A stretch of 64,000 nucleotides of DNA from Paenibacillus qinlingensis (GTDB lineage: Bacteria > Bacillota > Bacilli > Paenibacillales > NBRC-103111). The position numbers and the translations under genes were made by a program. The stretch is taken from contig NZ_JABMKY010000019.1 in the NCBI RefSeq assembly GCF_013204845.1, forward strand, positions 62,001 through 126,000, given 5' to 3'. Position 1 is the first letter of the stretch; each line of letters begins with the position of its first letter. The notes under the pieces were generated by a model. That model was not told the DNA's origin. It ran no database searches and worked only from the letters and a program-made list of their open reading frames with translations. Positions 8,413-17,703 of this stretch are shown one piece after another.

Positions 8413-9291
8413 TTATTTAGGATAGGATAAGCCGATAACTGGATTGACTAACGGAAGTAGTCCACTGATCTGACATTCCGCTCGGTCGCCGCTCACAATG
8501 GCAGTTGAGCCAGGAGTGCCGGTCATAATAATGTCCCCTGGCAGCAGTGTCATCAGCTGCGAGAAGTAGGACACCAGAAACCATGGCGAATAATACGAGT
8601 TACTGACACTATTCTGATGAATAACGTCGCCATTTCGCTTCGTTTCCACTGTTAAAGTTGTGAAATCCGGAATTTCGTCTAACGTAACCAGTTCGGGGCC
8701 GAAGCTAAAAAAAGTATCAAAGCATTTGGACTTCCCTAAGAAACGGGGGTTTTTCGCATGAATATCTTGTGCTGTCATATCTAACGTAGGCGTTATGCCC
8801 GCAATGAAGTTGTGTGCCTCGTCCTCTTTAATGTCCTTGCACGTCTTCCCGATGATGATGCCAATTTCTCCTTCGGCTGTAACATGGTTCGATTGTTTCG
8901 GAAGTATGATTGCATCTCCCGGACCGATTAGACTCGTATCCGGCTTCATGAAGATGATAGGGTCAGCAACTGGGGGTGTTGATGCAAGATCTTCAACCTT
9001 TTGACGATAATTCATTCCAATGCCCCATATTTTTCTAGGATATCGGTATAATGGTGCGCAAACGACGTCATCCCATTTCTGAGTTATCCTTTCCAGCAGT
9101 CTGTCAACATCGCTCTGTTGAAGCCATGTACGTAAACGTGTTTGCTCATCATTTTGCAATATAAGCCATACGCTCTCAGACCAAACTGTGCCTGCGGATT
9201 CATTGAGAGATTTAACGGGAATTACGCCATTCTTGCGAACAATTGCAGCCTCCTCACCTCGCTCGGTCCGAATGGATACTAATCTCATCAT
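8413..9291 (-). CDS. fumarylacetoacetate hydrolase-family protein
   Basis: A 292-residue enzyme of the FAH superfamily. These are metal-dependent C-C hydrolases, decarboxylases or hydratases that act on 2-oxo acids late in catabolic pathways. The C-terminal catalytic domain shows the typical metal-binding acidic residues in TAEGEIGIIIGK, then the NFIAGITPTLDMTAQD block, a K in FLGKSKCFDTF, and the terminal IMTGTPGS motif. The start (ATG at 9291 or 9288) follows AAGGAG and lies inside the end of the creatininase gene, a 38-bp overlap suggesting translational coupling. The exact reaction cannot be assigned. Confidence 0.85.
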   Translation of the reverse strand: MMRLVSIRTERGEEAAIVRKNGVIPVKSLNESAGTVWSESVWLILQNDEQTRLRTWLQQSDVDRLLERITQKWDDVVCAPLYRYPRKIWGIGMNYRQKVEDLASTPPVADPIIFMKPDTSLIGPGDAIILPKQSNHVTAEGEIGIIIGKTCKDIKEDEAHNFIAGITPTLDMTAQDIHAKNPRFLGKSKCFDTFFSFGPELVTLDEIPDFTTLTVETKRNGDVIHQNSVSNSYYSPWFLVSYFSQLMTLLPGDIIMTGTPGSTAIVSGDRAECQISGLLPLVNPVIGLSYPK

Positions 9292-10117
9292 GTGGCTCCT
9301 TCGGGGTTTGGAATGAATTCAACTGCGCGATGTCAAAATCACAAAGCTCTGCGAGTGCCTGCGCCAATTGATCGGTAATGCGCTCCATGAATAAAGTCCC
9401 TTTGTCGGCAGTTGCTGAAGTAGCATCGCCCATGACACCTGAGGCTGATATGTCCGCTGTTTTCCATGCAAATCGAACCTTCCCCTCTAGTGTCAAATAA
9501 CGGTATTTCTGCATGTCAGGAATTTCCTTCACAGCGTAAGCGTCGCTTACCCAATGGGGCTTGATGGCTTTCAAAAGCGATGTCTCATAGTCACCGCCAT
9601 GAATGCCGAACTCACGTTCTACATCCGTTAACATATCTTCAAAGCTATCAAGCTGATGCGGCATGATATAGAAGACGGTCATCCCTGTTGCGATTCTGAT
9701 TTCGCGTGAGACAAGGTTGAGTAAATCGACATTGCCGCCATGTGAGTTGAGCAGCAGCAGCTTGCGGAACCCGCTAAGATGTAAGCTGTGTGCGATATCC
9801 ATGATCACATGCTGCAGCGTAGAAGAGGAGAGGGAGATTGTTCCCGCAAAACCGGTATGCTCATTGCTCTTTCCATAGGCGAGAGGAGGTAGCAGCCAAA
9901 GGGGGAGATCCGTGTCCAACTTCTCCATCGTTCTTGTCAACAGTGCCTCACCAATGAGGGCGTCCGTCATAACAGGAAGATGAGGACCATGCTGCTCAAC
10001 AGCACCAATCGATAAAATGACAAGCGCCTTCTCCTTGGGCAATTCGGCTATTTCTCTGGAAGATAATCGGGGCAAAAAGCGCGCTTCCCACGCCGTACCC
10101 TCGTATCTGCTGAACAT
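9254..10117 (-). CDS. creatininase-family amidohydrolase
   Basis: A 287-residue member of the creatininase/creatinine amidohydrolase family of Zn/Mn-dependent enzymes that open cyclic amides or deformylate small amides. The family signature is clear: SIGAVEQHGPHLPVMTD near the N-terminus (metal ligands E, H and D), NEHTGFAGTISL, LLLNSHGGN and the late IHGGDYETS. I chose ATG at 10117 because GAGGTGATC precedes it. An in-frame ATG at 10144 has no ribosome site. Neighbours are amidase, isochorismatase and Rieske genes. No creatinase or sarcosine oxidase is present, so creatinine itself is not supported as the substrate. Confidence 0.88.
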   Translation of the reverse strand: MFSRYEGTAWEARFLPRLSSREIAELPKEKALVILSIGAVEQHGPHLPVMTDALIGEALLTRTMEKLDTDLPLWLLPPLAYGKSNEHTGFAGTISLSSSTLQHVIMDIAHSLHLSGFRKLLLLNSHGGNVDLLNLVSREIRIATGMTVFYIMPHQLDSFEDMLTDVEREFGIHGGDYETSLLKAIKPHWVSDAYAVKEIPDMQKYRYLTLEGKVRFAWKTADISASGVMGDATSATADKGTLFMERITDQLAQALAELCDFDIAQLNSFQTPKEPHDEISIHSDRAR

Positions 10118-10159
10118 GTTGATCACCTCTTCCAATAGTTTCATGTTGGTTTATTTAGA

Positions 10160-11233
10160 TTATGAATTGCTTTTTGCTCTTTCTAAAATGGTTACGGTGA
10201 GTGCAGACGGGTCTCGAGGTCTTGTCATTTCTGTTTCGCCATGATCGGCAAGGAGCTTTAATAGCATCTCACGCATTAAAATACCAGGTTGGTCCGAGTA
10301 CATGTGTGTTTCCATTCTCATCCGGATATCCAACGGGAAGTCACTTTCTGTGCTTTCGAGAACGGCCATATCCTCATCGACAACGGCTCGGTCAAAAGCG
10401 ATGACCGTCGCAGCAGGGACATCTGTCTCCTTGTCGCTGCGATACACGAATTGTACGAGGATGCAGGAATCGTTATCTATTGGTGTGGAGCAGGTGACAA
10501 TAGAGTGCACCAGGCCATTCGGATAGGTCATATCGGATTGGCGGATAAAAGGCATGAACCATTGCCCAGACACGGTTCGTGTCGTTGTGGCACCTTCCAC
10601 ATTGATTGCCTTCACTTTGTCGTTCAGCTTGTTCGTTACGCCGAGCTCTGTAAAAGTTTCGAAGCCCCAGGCATTCGGGGTAATCTTGATTTTGGGAGGC
10701 ACGGGATCATTCTTGTCTCCAAATGTATTATGGTGAACGAATGCAACGTGAGCACCGTCAAAGGAATTTTCCATCAGACGCATGCCTGCACAGTGGATCA
10801 CTTCATAGAACTGATCGATCTGTCGGAAGGACGGATCATCTGCTCTTTTGAACTCAGGAATACCCATTAATGGTTCATCTAATGCAACCCAGACATAGCC
10901 GTAACGCTCTTCGCAGCGGTATGCTTTGATTTTATAAGCCTTGGGAGGGTCCTCTAGTTGGGATTGTGGGAAATAGGTGCATTTCCCATCACGATTAAAG
11001 GACCAACCATGATAGGGACAAACCACACAACCATTCTCAACAGTTCCACCTGACAACTTTGCTGTGCGGTGGCAGCATCGGTCGATAGCAGCGGCGGGCT
11101 GGCCTTTCTCATCGAGCCATAGAACAACTTTCTCGCCGAGCATGGTAATGGATTGAGGGCCATTTTGCAGATGGGAGACAGGGAGTACAGGGTAATAAAA
11201 TTTCTTTAAAACAGGTTGTTGGGCTTGCAGCAT
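10160..11233 (-). CDS. Rieske non-haem iron oxygenase, alpha-subunit type
   Basis: A 357-residue oxygenase with an N-terminal Rieske [2Fe-2S] domain: C-x-H within CCHRTAKLSGG and C-x-x-H within VCPYHGWSFN, residues about 52-78. The C-terminal domain contains NSFDGAHVAFVHHNTFG, which supplies the D/H/H mononuclear iron site of the pheophorbide a oxygenase/vanillate demethylase (VanA)-like group. Such enzymes hydroxylate or N/O-demethylate substrates with electrons from a separate reductase, and none is encoded nearby. ATG at 11233 follows GAAGGAGGA. It sits mid-operon between the amidase and the creatininase-like gene. Confidence 0.88.
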   Translation of the reverse strand: MLQAQQPVLKKFYYPVLPVSHLQNGPQSITMLGEKVVLWLDEKGQPAAAIDRCCHRTAKLSGGTVENGCVVCPYHGWSFNRDGKCTYFPQSQLEDPPKAYKIKAYRCEERYGYVWVALDEPLMGIPEFKRADDPSFRQIDQFYEVIHCAGMRLMENSFDGAHVAFVHHNTFGDKNDPVPPKIKITPNAWGFETFTELGVTNKLNDKVKAINVEGATTTRTVSGQWFMPFIRQSDMTYPNGLVHSIVTCSTPIDNDSCILVQFVYRSDKETDVPAATVIAFDRAVVDEDMAVLESTESDFPLDIRMRMETHMYSDQPGILMREMLLKLLADHGETEMTRPRDPSALTVTILERAKSNS

Positions 11234-11266
11234 AGGTGTTCCTCCTTCGTTTATAGCGTTTTATAC

Positions 11267-12448
11267 TTACTGGATGCAGATGGGTTGCAGGTACTCTTGA
11301 AATAATTCGTGTGACCACTCCAGCAGTTTGAGATCTTGACCACGGCCTGCAAGGATGGATAACCCGATGGGACAACCGTCAAGCTGACCTAGTGGTAGAG
11401 TGATTTGTGGTAAACCCGCTAGACCTGCTATACATCCAAGCTGGAGAATACGGCTCCGATAATGACCATCCTCGCCAGGAAAGGGAGCTGGTCCTGGTGC
11501 TGTTGGGAGGATCAGAATTGTATCTTCGCCGAGCAGTTCTTGCACTGCTTGTTGTATCTGGTTTTTTTTGATGCTCTGCTGTATATAATCAGCTTGTTGT
11601 ATCGAGCTAGCCCAGTCGAAACGTTCCTTAATGGCAGGATCGAAATCTGGCTGTGTCTGCTGGATCCAATTACTATGCTCTCGCCATATTTCATAACCTT
11701 GTACTGTGCGGAAGGAGGATACCCAAGTGGGAAGTCCTTCTGAGGCAACAGTCATCCATTCGCAGGGAAAAAGGTTCTCCAAACGGTGTAGATGATGCGT
11801 CATGGTTTCCAGATAACCCGGCTCGGTCATCGCCCAAGCCTCTTGGTCGAAGAGGACGCGACTGAAACGGGGACTAGCTGTTTTTGAACTAAGCAGAACC
11901 TTCCCAACGTGTAAAAGTGTCTCCGTATCACGAGCCATCCACCCGACGGTGTCGAAGCTGGGAGCTAGTGGAATCACACCTTCTAATGCAACAGCGCCAT
12001 GTGAAGGTCGAAAGCCGATGATACCGCAATAAGCGGCTGGAATTCGAACTGATCCTGCGGTGTCGGTGCCTAGTGCGAAATCAACGAACCCGCTGGCGAC
12101 GGCGGATGCTGAACCGCTGGAGGAACCGCCGGGAATGCGGCCCGGAGCCAATGGATTCAGAGGTGTTACGTAATGAATGTTTTCGCCGCTAAGGCTGAAC
12201 ATCAGCTCGTCCGTAAGCGTCATGCCTTGTAATTCAGCGCCTTTGTCAAGCAATTGCTCGATCACTTTAGCATGGCGTGTGGCAATTTCATGAGTACGCA
12301 GCCAATCAGGATTTCCAGCGGAATTCGTATGGCCACGGACAGAGAAAACATCTTTAACGGCAAAGGTTTTTCCCTTTAAGAGTCCTGACAATGTAGGTTG
12401 TACGTGGATGTCACGTTCAATAAATGGGTGCCTATTGCTGCTTTTCAT
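11267..12448 (-). CDS. amidase signature-family hydrolase
   Basis: A 393-residue amidase that hydrolyses an amide to acid and ammonia by a Ser-cisSer-Lys triad. The GGSSSGSASAVASG signature is present with downstream LGTDTAGSVRIPA, and the catalytic Lys lies in the N-terminal FAVKDVF segment. ATG at 12448 follows AGGAGGTTATCC. It is shorter than GatA (about 480), fitting a small-molecule amidase and not Glu-tRNA amidotransferase; no gatC or gatB is nearby. It would release nitrogen in the pathway encoded by this operon. Confidence 0.87.
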   Translation of the reverse strand: MKSSNRHPFIERDIHVQPTLSGLLKGKTFAVKDVFSVRGHTNSAGNPDWLRTHEIATRHAKVIEQLLDKGAELQGMTLTDELMFSLSGENIHYVTPLNPLAPGRIPGGSSSGSASAVASGFVDFALGTDTAGSVRIPAAYCGIIGFRPSHGAVALEGVIPLAPSFDTVGWMARDTETLLHVGKVLLSSKTASPRFSRVLFDQEAWAMTEPGYLETMTHHLHRLENLFPCEWMTVASEGLPTWVSSFRTVQGYEIWREHSNWIQQTQPDFDPAIKERFDWASSIQQADYIQQSIKKNQIQQAVQELLGEDTILILPTAPGPAPFPGEDGHYRSRILQLGCIAGLAGLPQITLPLGQLDGCPIGLSILAGRGQDLKLLEWSHELFQEYLQPICIQ

Positions 12449-12470
12449 GGATAACCTCCTTGCAGGGCGC

Positions 12471-12899
12471 TTATTTCTTTAAGCTTAGTCCTCGCAAAAC
12501 GGCGAGATCTTCCTCATCTAAGCTAACCTCAGGTCCTGACTTGATTAATTTGGAAAAGCCCTCATCCGGAAGCATAGTCGTCAATACGTACAACCGTCCC
12601 TTGCCAGTGTTGATTACTTGATGGTTGTTTCCAGGAGGAACAACGAAAAATGAACTCGTCTGGATGGGGATTTCCATATCCCCCATAATCGCAATCCCTT
12701 CTCCAGCAAGCACATAAAAGTATTCATAAGCCTTAGAATGCTCATTAGGCGGCGTTTGTCCGTCTACATCGAAGATTTCAATAACAGAAACAAAGGGGAC
12801 TTGCGTCTCATCACATAAAAGAACGAATTTATTACTGTCTTTGCTAGAAATTTTGTGTACGGGGCATCCCTCAAAGTGTCCTGCGATTCCGAGTTGCAT
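12471..12899 (-). CDS. cupin-domain protein
   Basis: A 142-residue single-cupin protein. The two metal-binding motifs are recognisable: PPNEHSKAYEYFYVLAGEG, then PPGNNHQVINTGKG. I chose ATG at 12899 because AGAGGAG lies 7 bases upstream. An in-frame ATG at 12905 is too close to that site, and a longer reading to 13028 runs into the upstream gene. The start overlaps the end of the isochorismatase-like gene by 29 bp. It could be a dioxygenase, an isomerase or a ligand-binding protein; function not assignable. Confidence 0.8.
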   Translation of the reverse strand: MQLGIAGHFEGCPVHKISSKDSNKFVLLCDETQVPFVSVIEIFDVDGQTPPNEHSKAYEYFYVLAGEGIAIMGDMEIPIQTSSFFVVPPGNNHQVINTGKGRLYVLTTMLPDEGFSKLIKSGPEVSLDEEDLAVLRGLSLKK

Positions 12900-13677
12900 A
12901 GTCATTCTCCTCTCTAGTAGGTGTGGCGATAGCTTCCAGCATATCAGTGGAATTTGCCACAAAGCCGTAGCATTGCTGAATGTTATATAGTGTAGCCTCG
13001 GTACAAAATGCAGGTGAGGTCGTCGCACAGCAGTCTTCTAATAAAATGCTGTCATATCCGAGGCACACCGCGTCTTGTAAAGTAGCCATGACGCACTGAT
13101 CGATGTTGACGCCTGCAAACAGGATGGTGTCGATCGCCAAATTGCGCAGTATGCTGTCGAGCGGGGTATCCCAAAATCCGCTCATCCGATATTTATCAAC
13201 ATGGATGTCATCGACTTCGATATGCAGCCCATCTACGGGCGCAGCGCCCCAGCTTCCTTGCTCGAGTACATGCGAGCCGTTATGAGGTAGTGGTTCACCG
13301 ATGCCAGTGCCCTCGCCTGTCGCATTGTACACATGCAGAACGGATGGGCAGAGGTTAAGCCGGTCGGGGCGATTGCCCCAATTGAGCCAGATTACAGGTA
13401 CTTCTGCTAAACGTAGAGCTGGTAGGAGCTTATTAAGAGGATCAATTGGCTTTAAAAGGAGCTGCGTGTTGCCCCCGATATGGTCGAGCCACCCGCCGAC
13501 GCTGCAAAAGTCATTTTGCATATCAACCACAATAATCGCCGTGCGTTGCAAATCAAGCGTAAGCTTGCGTGAGGCTACAGGGAATGTAATAGGTTGTGGC
13601 GGCTTGGGCGTGCGCTGTAGGATGACGTTATTTTTCGATACCTGCCAATAGCTAGAGGGGGTACCCAATTTGTGCAT
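12871..13677 (-). CDS. isochorismatase-like cysteine hydrolase
   Basis: A 268-residue cysteine hydrolase of the isochorismatase/N-carbamoylsarcosine amidohydrolase superfamily. The catalytic triad positions are visible: Asp in IIVVDMQNDF, Lys in HVDKYRMSGFWDTPL, and Cys in GVNIDQCVMATLQDA. A long N-terminal leader (about 45 residues) precedes the domain. ATG at 13677 follows GAGGTGATAGC. It is the first gene of the operon and divergent from the PucR-type regulator. Relatives hydrolyse ureido or amide bonds such as carbamoylsarcosine, nicotinamide or biuret, consistent with a nitrogen-rich substrate. Confidence 0.87.
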   Translation of the reverse strand: MHKLGTPSSYWQVSKNNVILQRTPKPPQPITFPVASRKLTLDLQRTAIIVVDMQNDFCSVGGWLDHIGGNTQLLLKPIDPLNKLLPALRLAEVPVIWLNWGNRPDRLNLCPSVLHVYNATGEGTGIGEPLPHNGSHVLEQGSWGAAPVDGLHIEVDDIHVDKYRMSGFWDTPLDSILRNLAIDTILFAGVNIDQCVMATLQDAVCLGYDSILLEDCCATTSPAFCTEATLYNIQQCYGFVANSTDMLEAIATPTREENDYATRNRRTL

Positions 13678-13885
13678 GCTATCACCTCGATTGTTTCATT
13701 CATAAATGGCGTTATGTCTTGCCTTCATCATAAGCCTAGGATGAAATTTATGTAAATATAGATAACATAAGTTTGGGTTACAACCTAAAAAATTCTTTGT
13801 CGTTTGTTTTAAAACCAATTCATGTTATATTAATTGACATTAAAGGCGTCTTAACTGCCACTTTTACAGGAAAGGGGTGTTATTC

Positions 13886-15469
13886 ATGAATATCACGGTA
13901 CAAGAAGCAATGACCATATATCCTTTATCCGAAGGGAAAATCGTGGCTGGGGCGGGAGGCATTTCGCGGATGATCAGCGCCTTAAATCTCATGGACGCCC
14001 CTGACATTTATAATTGGATGAAGCAGGGGGAGTTACTGCTGACAACAGGCTATGCCATGAAGGATTCTTCAGAGCTGTTTGTAGAATTATTACATAACCT
14101 CAATGAACGGGGTTCAGCCGGTTTGGGCATTAAGCTTGGACGTTATTGGAAAGAAATTCCTAGTACTGTGTTAAAGGAAGCGGACAGGTTGAACTTTCCT
14201 TTAATTGAACTGCCGTTTGAAATCACGTTCTCAGAGCAAATTACTGCGCTTTTTGGGGCGCAATTTGAAAGAAATACGAAGAAACTGAATCAAGTACTCG
14301 ATATACAAAAGCAATTGGTCGATTTCGCCTTACAGGCGAATGAGCGCTCCAATTATTTTGAGGAAATTCAAGCCATTCTCCAATGTCCCTTTGCTGTTGT
14401 TGATGTACTGGGGAACCTTTTGTATAATGCAACAAGCGTAAGTCAGAAGGAACTACTTTCCCAATGGCCTTGGCAGCCGGAATATCGTTTAAGCCGGATG
14501 CTGGGCCAACTCACGTATCATATTCCTCTTTGGAAAAATAGCCAATTACTCGGATACTTTCTCGTGATGTCGTCAAGTTTAAGAAACTCAAGCTCGGATA
14601 AAGGGGTTTATCATCAGGCTGCAGTCATACTTTCCTATCATCTTGAAGAGATTCAGCTTCATCAGACGCTAACCATTGACCTTCGATTGGGTGAAGCGAT
14701 TGAGCGCTATTTACAAGGAAGCTTATCGCTGGATGAGGTAGAGGAGCGAGCAAAGAGGCTGTCAGGAGACTTCTGGAAGGGAGCTTATCTCTGCATCGTA
14801 ACACCGTTAAATGAGATGTCTTTGCATGAGCAGGTTCAGAAAAAAGTGTTCATTCGACAACTTCAAGATGCCATGAAAGATGCTCCGCCGCTGACAGAAC
14901 TAACCTCCCATCATATGTTTGTACATAGCAAGCTGTTCTCTCTCATTCAAATCCCGGATAAACTGGGGGCCAACTTTACGACTATAAAGCGGATTGCGGG
15001 CAGCTATTCACAGCTCCTGAGGTTCCTTCTGAATGGGTCACCGTCCTCCTATATCAGCTCCATAAAACGAACATTAGAGAACTTCATGGTCGGGTACGAG
15101 GAATGCATGGAAACTCAACGACTTAGTGAGCAATTCGCGATAGATGAGCCAGACATTTATTTCTCGAATCTTGAATTCACCTATTTGCTTCGGCATGTAC
15201 CTGCTGCGGTTATGAAAGCCTATACGAATACCCTCCTCCAACCCTTATTGCAAAAGGATGAGGAGTATATCACCGAAATGCTGAGGACGATCGGGTCCTA
15301 TTTTGAACATAATGGCCTTATTAATGAAACGGCGAAGGACTTATTCATTCATCGGAATACCGTGTTATATCGGCTGGAGAAGATCGGTGAGTTGCTTCAT
15401 CTAGATCTCAAAAATCCCAATGATCTGCTGCGAATTAAACTTGCACTCTTGTTTAAACAACTTCTATGA
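13886..15469 (+). CDS. PucR-family transcriptional regulator
   Basis: A 527-residue activator of the PucR/CdaR type. It has an N-terminal purine-catabolism-like sensor (residues 1 to about 125, LTVQEA...GGISRMISALNLMDAPD), a central GGDEF-like region, and a C-terminal helix-turn-helix with the family hallmark ETAKDLFIHRNTVLYRLEKI. ATG at 13886 lies 8 bases after GGAAAGGGG; the GTG at 13877 overlaps that site. It is divergent from the seven-gene catabolic operon, with about 200 bp between. In B. subtilis PucR controls purine and ureide catabolism, so it most likely senses the pathway substrate and controls the divergent operon. Confidence 0.88.
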   Translation: MNITVQEAMTIYPLSEGKIVAGAGGISRMISALNLMDAPDIYNWMKQGELLLTTGYAMKDSSELFVELLHNLNERGSAGLGIKLGRYWKEIPSTVLKEADRLNFPLIELPFEITFSEQITALFGAQFERNTKKLNQVLDIQKQLVDFALQANERSNYFEEIQAILQCPFAVVDVLGNLLYNATSVSQKELLSQWPWQPEYRLSRMLGQLTYHIPLWKNSQLLGYFLVMSSSLRNSSSDKGVYHQAAVILSYHLEEIQLHQTLTIDLRLGEAIERYLQGSLSLDEVEERAKRLSGDFWKGAYLCIVTPLNEMSLHEQVQKKVFIRQLQDAMKDAPPLTELTSHHMFVHSKLFSLIQIPDKLGANFTTIKRIAGSYSQLLRFLLNGSPSSYISSIKRTLENFMVGYEECMETQRLSEQFAIDEPDIYFSNLEFTYLLRHVPAAVMKAYTNTLLQPLLQKDEEYITEMLRTIGSYFEHNGLINETAKDLFIHRNTVLYRLEKIGELLHLDLKNPNDLLRIKLALLFKQLL

Positions 15470-15563
15470 TTCTCGTTCGATTGTCGTTCTATTGTAGGTG
15501 ATTTGACGAGCAATCCCCTTCTAGCTACAATGAGTTTAAGCGTTTCAAGAATGAGGGTATGGG

Positions 15564-16625
15564 ATGAAAAAAAGTAAACAAGCTACCATCGTCGATGTTG
15601 CCTCTGAGGCAGGCGTGTCCATTGCGACGGTGTCGAATGTTATTAACCGTAGGAAGGTTCCGATGTCACCGGAAACCATTCGCAAAGTAGAAGAAGCGGT
15701 CGTACGACTAGGATATCGCCGAAATGTTATGGCAACGAATTTAAGTCGGCGACGCTCGAATGAGTTAGGATTGATTCTTCCGCATTTTGGCGGGTATTAT
15801 GGCAGATTTGCTGAGAAGCTGGAGCAGAGGTTTCACAGTTACGGCTATCATTTATCTGTATTCTCTGCGGCAGGCATGGATCCTGAAGTGGAAACGCGGC
15901 ATATAGAGCATTTACTGCAACGACGAGTAGACGGATTAGTGTCCCATGGTTTGGCGATCAGCATGCATTCCACGCAGCAGTTAGTAGGTGAAGGCACGCC
16001 ACTTGTCATCTTTAACGGCTGGGGGTGGCCGAATGAGATTACGAAGCTGGCGGTGAATTTGGATTTCGCCAAGGCTTCGAGCCAGGCTGTTCAGTATTTT
16101 CTTTCACATGGCTGCCGTGCTGTTTTCTATGCGGGAAGACGTAAGGGAATGGGTGCGAATGAACAACGAATCCAGGGGTTTTTGGCTGGGCTTGGTGACC
16201 GATCGGAGACGATCGTGCATGCGCTTTTGGATGCCGGAGAGTTAGGCGTGGCCGGTACTCTGAAAGAGGCGATTCGTGTGAGCGGTGAGCTGCGACCTAT
16301 CGGCATTTACACGTTCAATGATGCGTTAGCGCTAGAATTGATTGCTGAATGCCATGCGAGAGGCATCCGTGTTCCCGAGGATGTACAGCTCATTGGGATG
16401 GATAATGAGCATTTTGCAAAAGCGAGCATTCCTTCCATTACGAGCTTCGAGATGCCAGTCGAGCTGCAAACACGATTAGTGGCGGCTTTCCTGATGCGGC
16501 AGATGGGTGAAGACGTAGACGTAGAAAGTGCGATGGAGCTGGATTCCTATCTGGCTCAGATGAAGGGGCATGAGCTGCTCATCGATATGGAGATGGTTGT
16601 GCGTAAATCTACGCATAACGAATAA
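15564..16625 (+). CDS. LacI-family transcriptional regulator
   Basis: A 353-residue repressor with an N-terminal LacI helix-turn-helix (ATIVDVASEAGVSIATVSNV, residues about 8-27) and a periplasmic-binding-protein-like ligand domain (GLILPHFGGYYGRF, AVFYAGRRKG, GIYTFNDALALE). ATG at 15564 follows GAGGGTATGGG at moderate strength. It lies 94 bp after the PucR gene on the same strand and ends at a terminator. The target is unknown: the catabolic operon or a distant sugar operon are both possible. Confidence 0.87.
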   Translation: MKKSKQATIVDVASEAGVSIATVSNVINRRKVPMSPETIRKVEEAVVRLGYRRNVMATNLSRRRSNELGLILPHFGGYYGRFAEKLEQRFHSYGYHLSVFSAAGMDPEVETRHIEHLLQRRVDGLVSHGLAISMHSTQQLVGEGTPLVIFNGWGWPNEITKLAVNLDFAKASSQAVQYFLSHGCRAVFYAGRRKGMGANEQRIQGFLAGLGDRSETIVHALLDAGELGVAGTLKEAIRVSGELRPIGIYTFNDALALELIAECHARGIRVPEDVQLIGMDNEHFAKASIPSITSFEMPVELQTRLVAAFLMRQMGEDVDVESAMELDSYLAQMKGHELLIDMEMVVRKSTHNE

Positions 16626-16670
16626 AACCGTTAGTCACCTTGGGAGAGGTGATCAACGGTTTATTTGTTT
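16625..16670 (+). terminator. terminator after the LacI regulator
   Basis: AAACCGTT at 16625-16632 with AACGGTTT at 16655-16662, and AGTCACCT/AGGTGAT pairing inside, followed by a T-rich tract. It may also serve the convergent CDF gene. Confidence 0.75.
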
Positions 16671-16719
16671 ATTTGGCTTGGAAGGAAGCATCCATCCAGT
16701 TGGTTATTCTAAGCGGGGG

Positions 16720-17688
16720 TTAGGCGCGCGTGTGGTTTTGTTGTTTCAGCTGCTTTTGCTGCCGCAGAAAATCTTTCCCGTATTCCCCGTGCGGATTAAT
16801 GCCCGCGTGTTCGATTTGAATCGTGGCATGCTCGATGCCGTACTTGCTCTTCAGCGTCTCATTAATAGCGAGGATGACACAAAATGGCTGAATGCTGGGA
16901 CTGATAAACACATGCGCAGTCAGGGAATAATGGTCGGTCGAAACCGCCCAGAGATGCATTTCGTGGACATCTTCTACGCCTTCAACTTTTGCGATCACGG
17001 AGCGGATTTCGTCTAGATTGAACTTTTCAGGGACGGATTCCATCAGGATCATGAAGGATTCTCGAATGATTTTGCTACCACCTGTAAAAATAATGCCCCC
17101 AATCACAATCGAAATTAACGGATCGAACCAGAGAAGACCTGAGTAATAAATTACAATGGCCGAAATGATGACACCTACCGAGCTTAATAAATCCCCGAAA
17201 AAATGCCAGAGCGCGCTTTGCACATTCAGATTGTCTTCCTCCTTGACGCTGTTATGGAGAACCAACGTGAGAACGAGGTTGACGACGAATCCGATCGAGG
17301 CAATGCCAAGCATGAGTCCCAATTGTATCGGTTGGGGGTGGAGGACACGTTGAACGGCTTCAATACAAATCCCCAAAGCGATGATGCAAAGCGCTAATCC
17401 GTTGAGGAAAGAAGCGACAATTTCAAAGCGCAAGAATCCGAACGTGAAGCGAGCATTGGGTTGGCGCGTAGCTAGTTGGATGGCAACCATGCTCAAACCA
17501 AGCGCAATAACATCAGAGATCATATGAGCCGAATCGGATAAAAGAGCAAGGGAATTGGAAAGCAGCCCTCCGATAATTTCAACAAGCGTAAAAAAGGCAG
17601 TTAATATGAGGGTGACCCATAGGGTTTTTCTTGACTTACTTTGTTCTTTCACATGGTGGAGATGATGATAGTCATACTCGACGCTCAT
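16720..17688 (-). CDS. cation diffusion facilitator (metal efflux transporter)
   Basis: A 322-residue CDF/CzcD-type protein exporting Zn(II), Co(II) or similar divalent cations in exchange for protons. It has six hydrophobic segments. The metal-site HD pairs are seen in TM2 (LLSDSAHMISD, residues about 49-59) and TM5 (LSSVGVIISA/WHFFGDLLSS region). A C-terminal cytoplasmic domain of the CDF fold has metal-binding His in DVHEMHLWAVSTDHYSL. The N-terminus is His-rich (YDYHHLHHVKEQ). ATG at 17688 follows AAGGAGGAACCCT. It is preceded by a PerR/Fur-like palindrome. Confidence 0.92.
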   Translation of the reverse strand: MSVEYDYHHLHHVKEQSKSRKTLWVTLILTAFFTLVEIIGGLLSNSLALLSDSAHMISDVIALGLSMVAIQLATRQPNARFTFGFLRFEIVASFLNGLALCIIALGICIEAVQRVLHPQPIQLGLMLGIASIGFVVNLVLTLVLHNSVKEEDNLNVQSALWHFFGDLLSSVGVIISAIVIYYSGLLWFDPLISIVIGGIIFTGGSKIIRESFMILMESVPEKFNLDEIRSVIAKVEGVEDVHEMHLWAVSTDHYSLTAHVFISPSIQPFCVILAINETLKSKYGIEHATIQIEHAGINPHGEYGKDFLRQQKQLKQQNHTRA

Positions 17689-17703
17689 AGGGTTCCTCCT
17701 TAT

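Noticed and set aside
10289-10870. 193-codon plus-strand frame opposite the Rieske oxygenase gene
   Set aside because: Shadow of a clear coding gene with intact Rieske motifs.
7612-13677. Creatinine degradation pathway
   Set aside because: Only a creatininase-family protein is present; creatinase and sarcosine oxidase are absent, and the family has other substrates.
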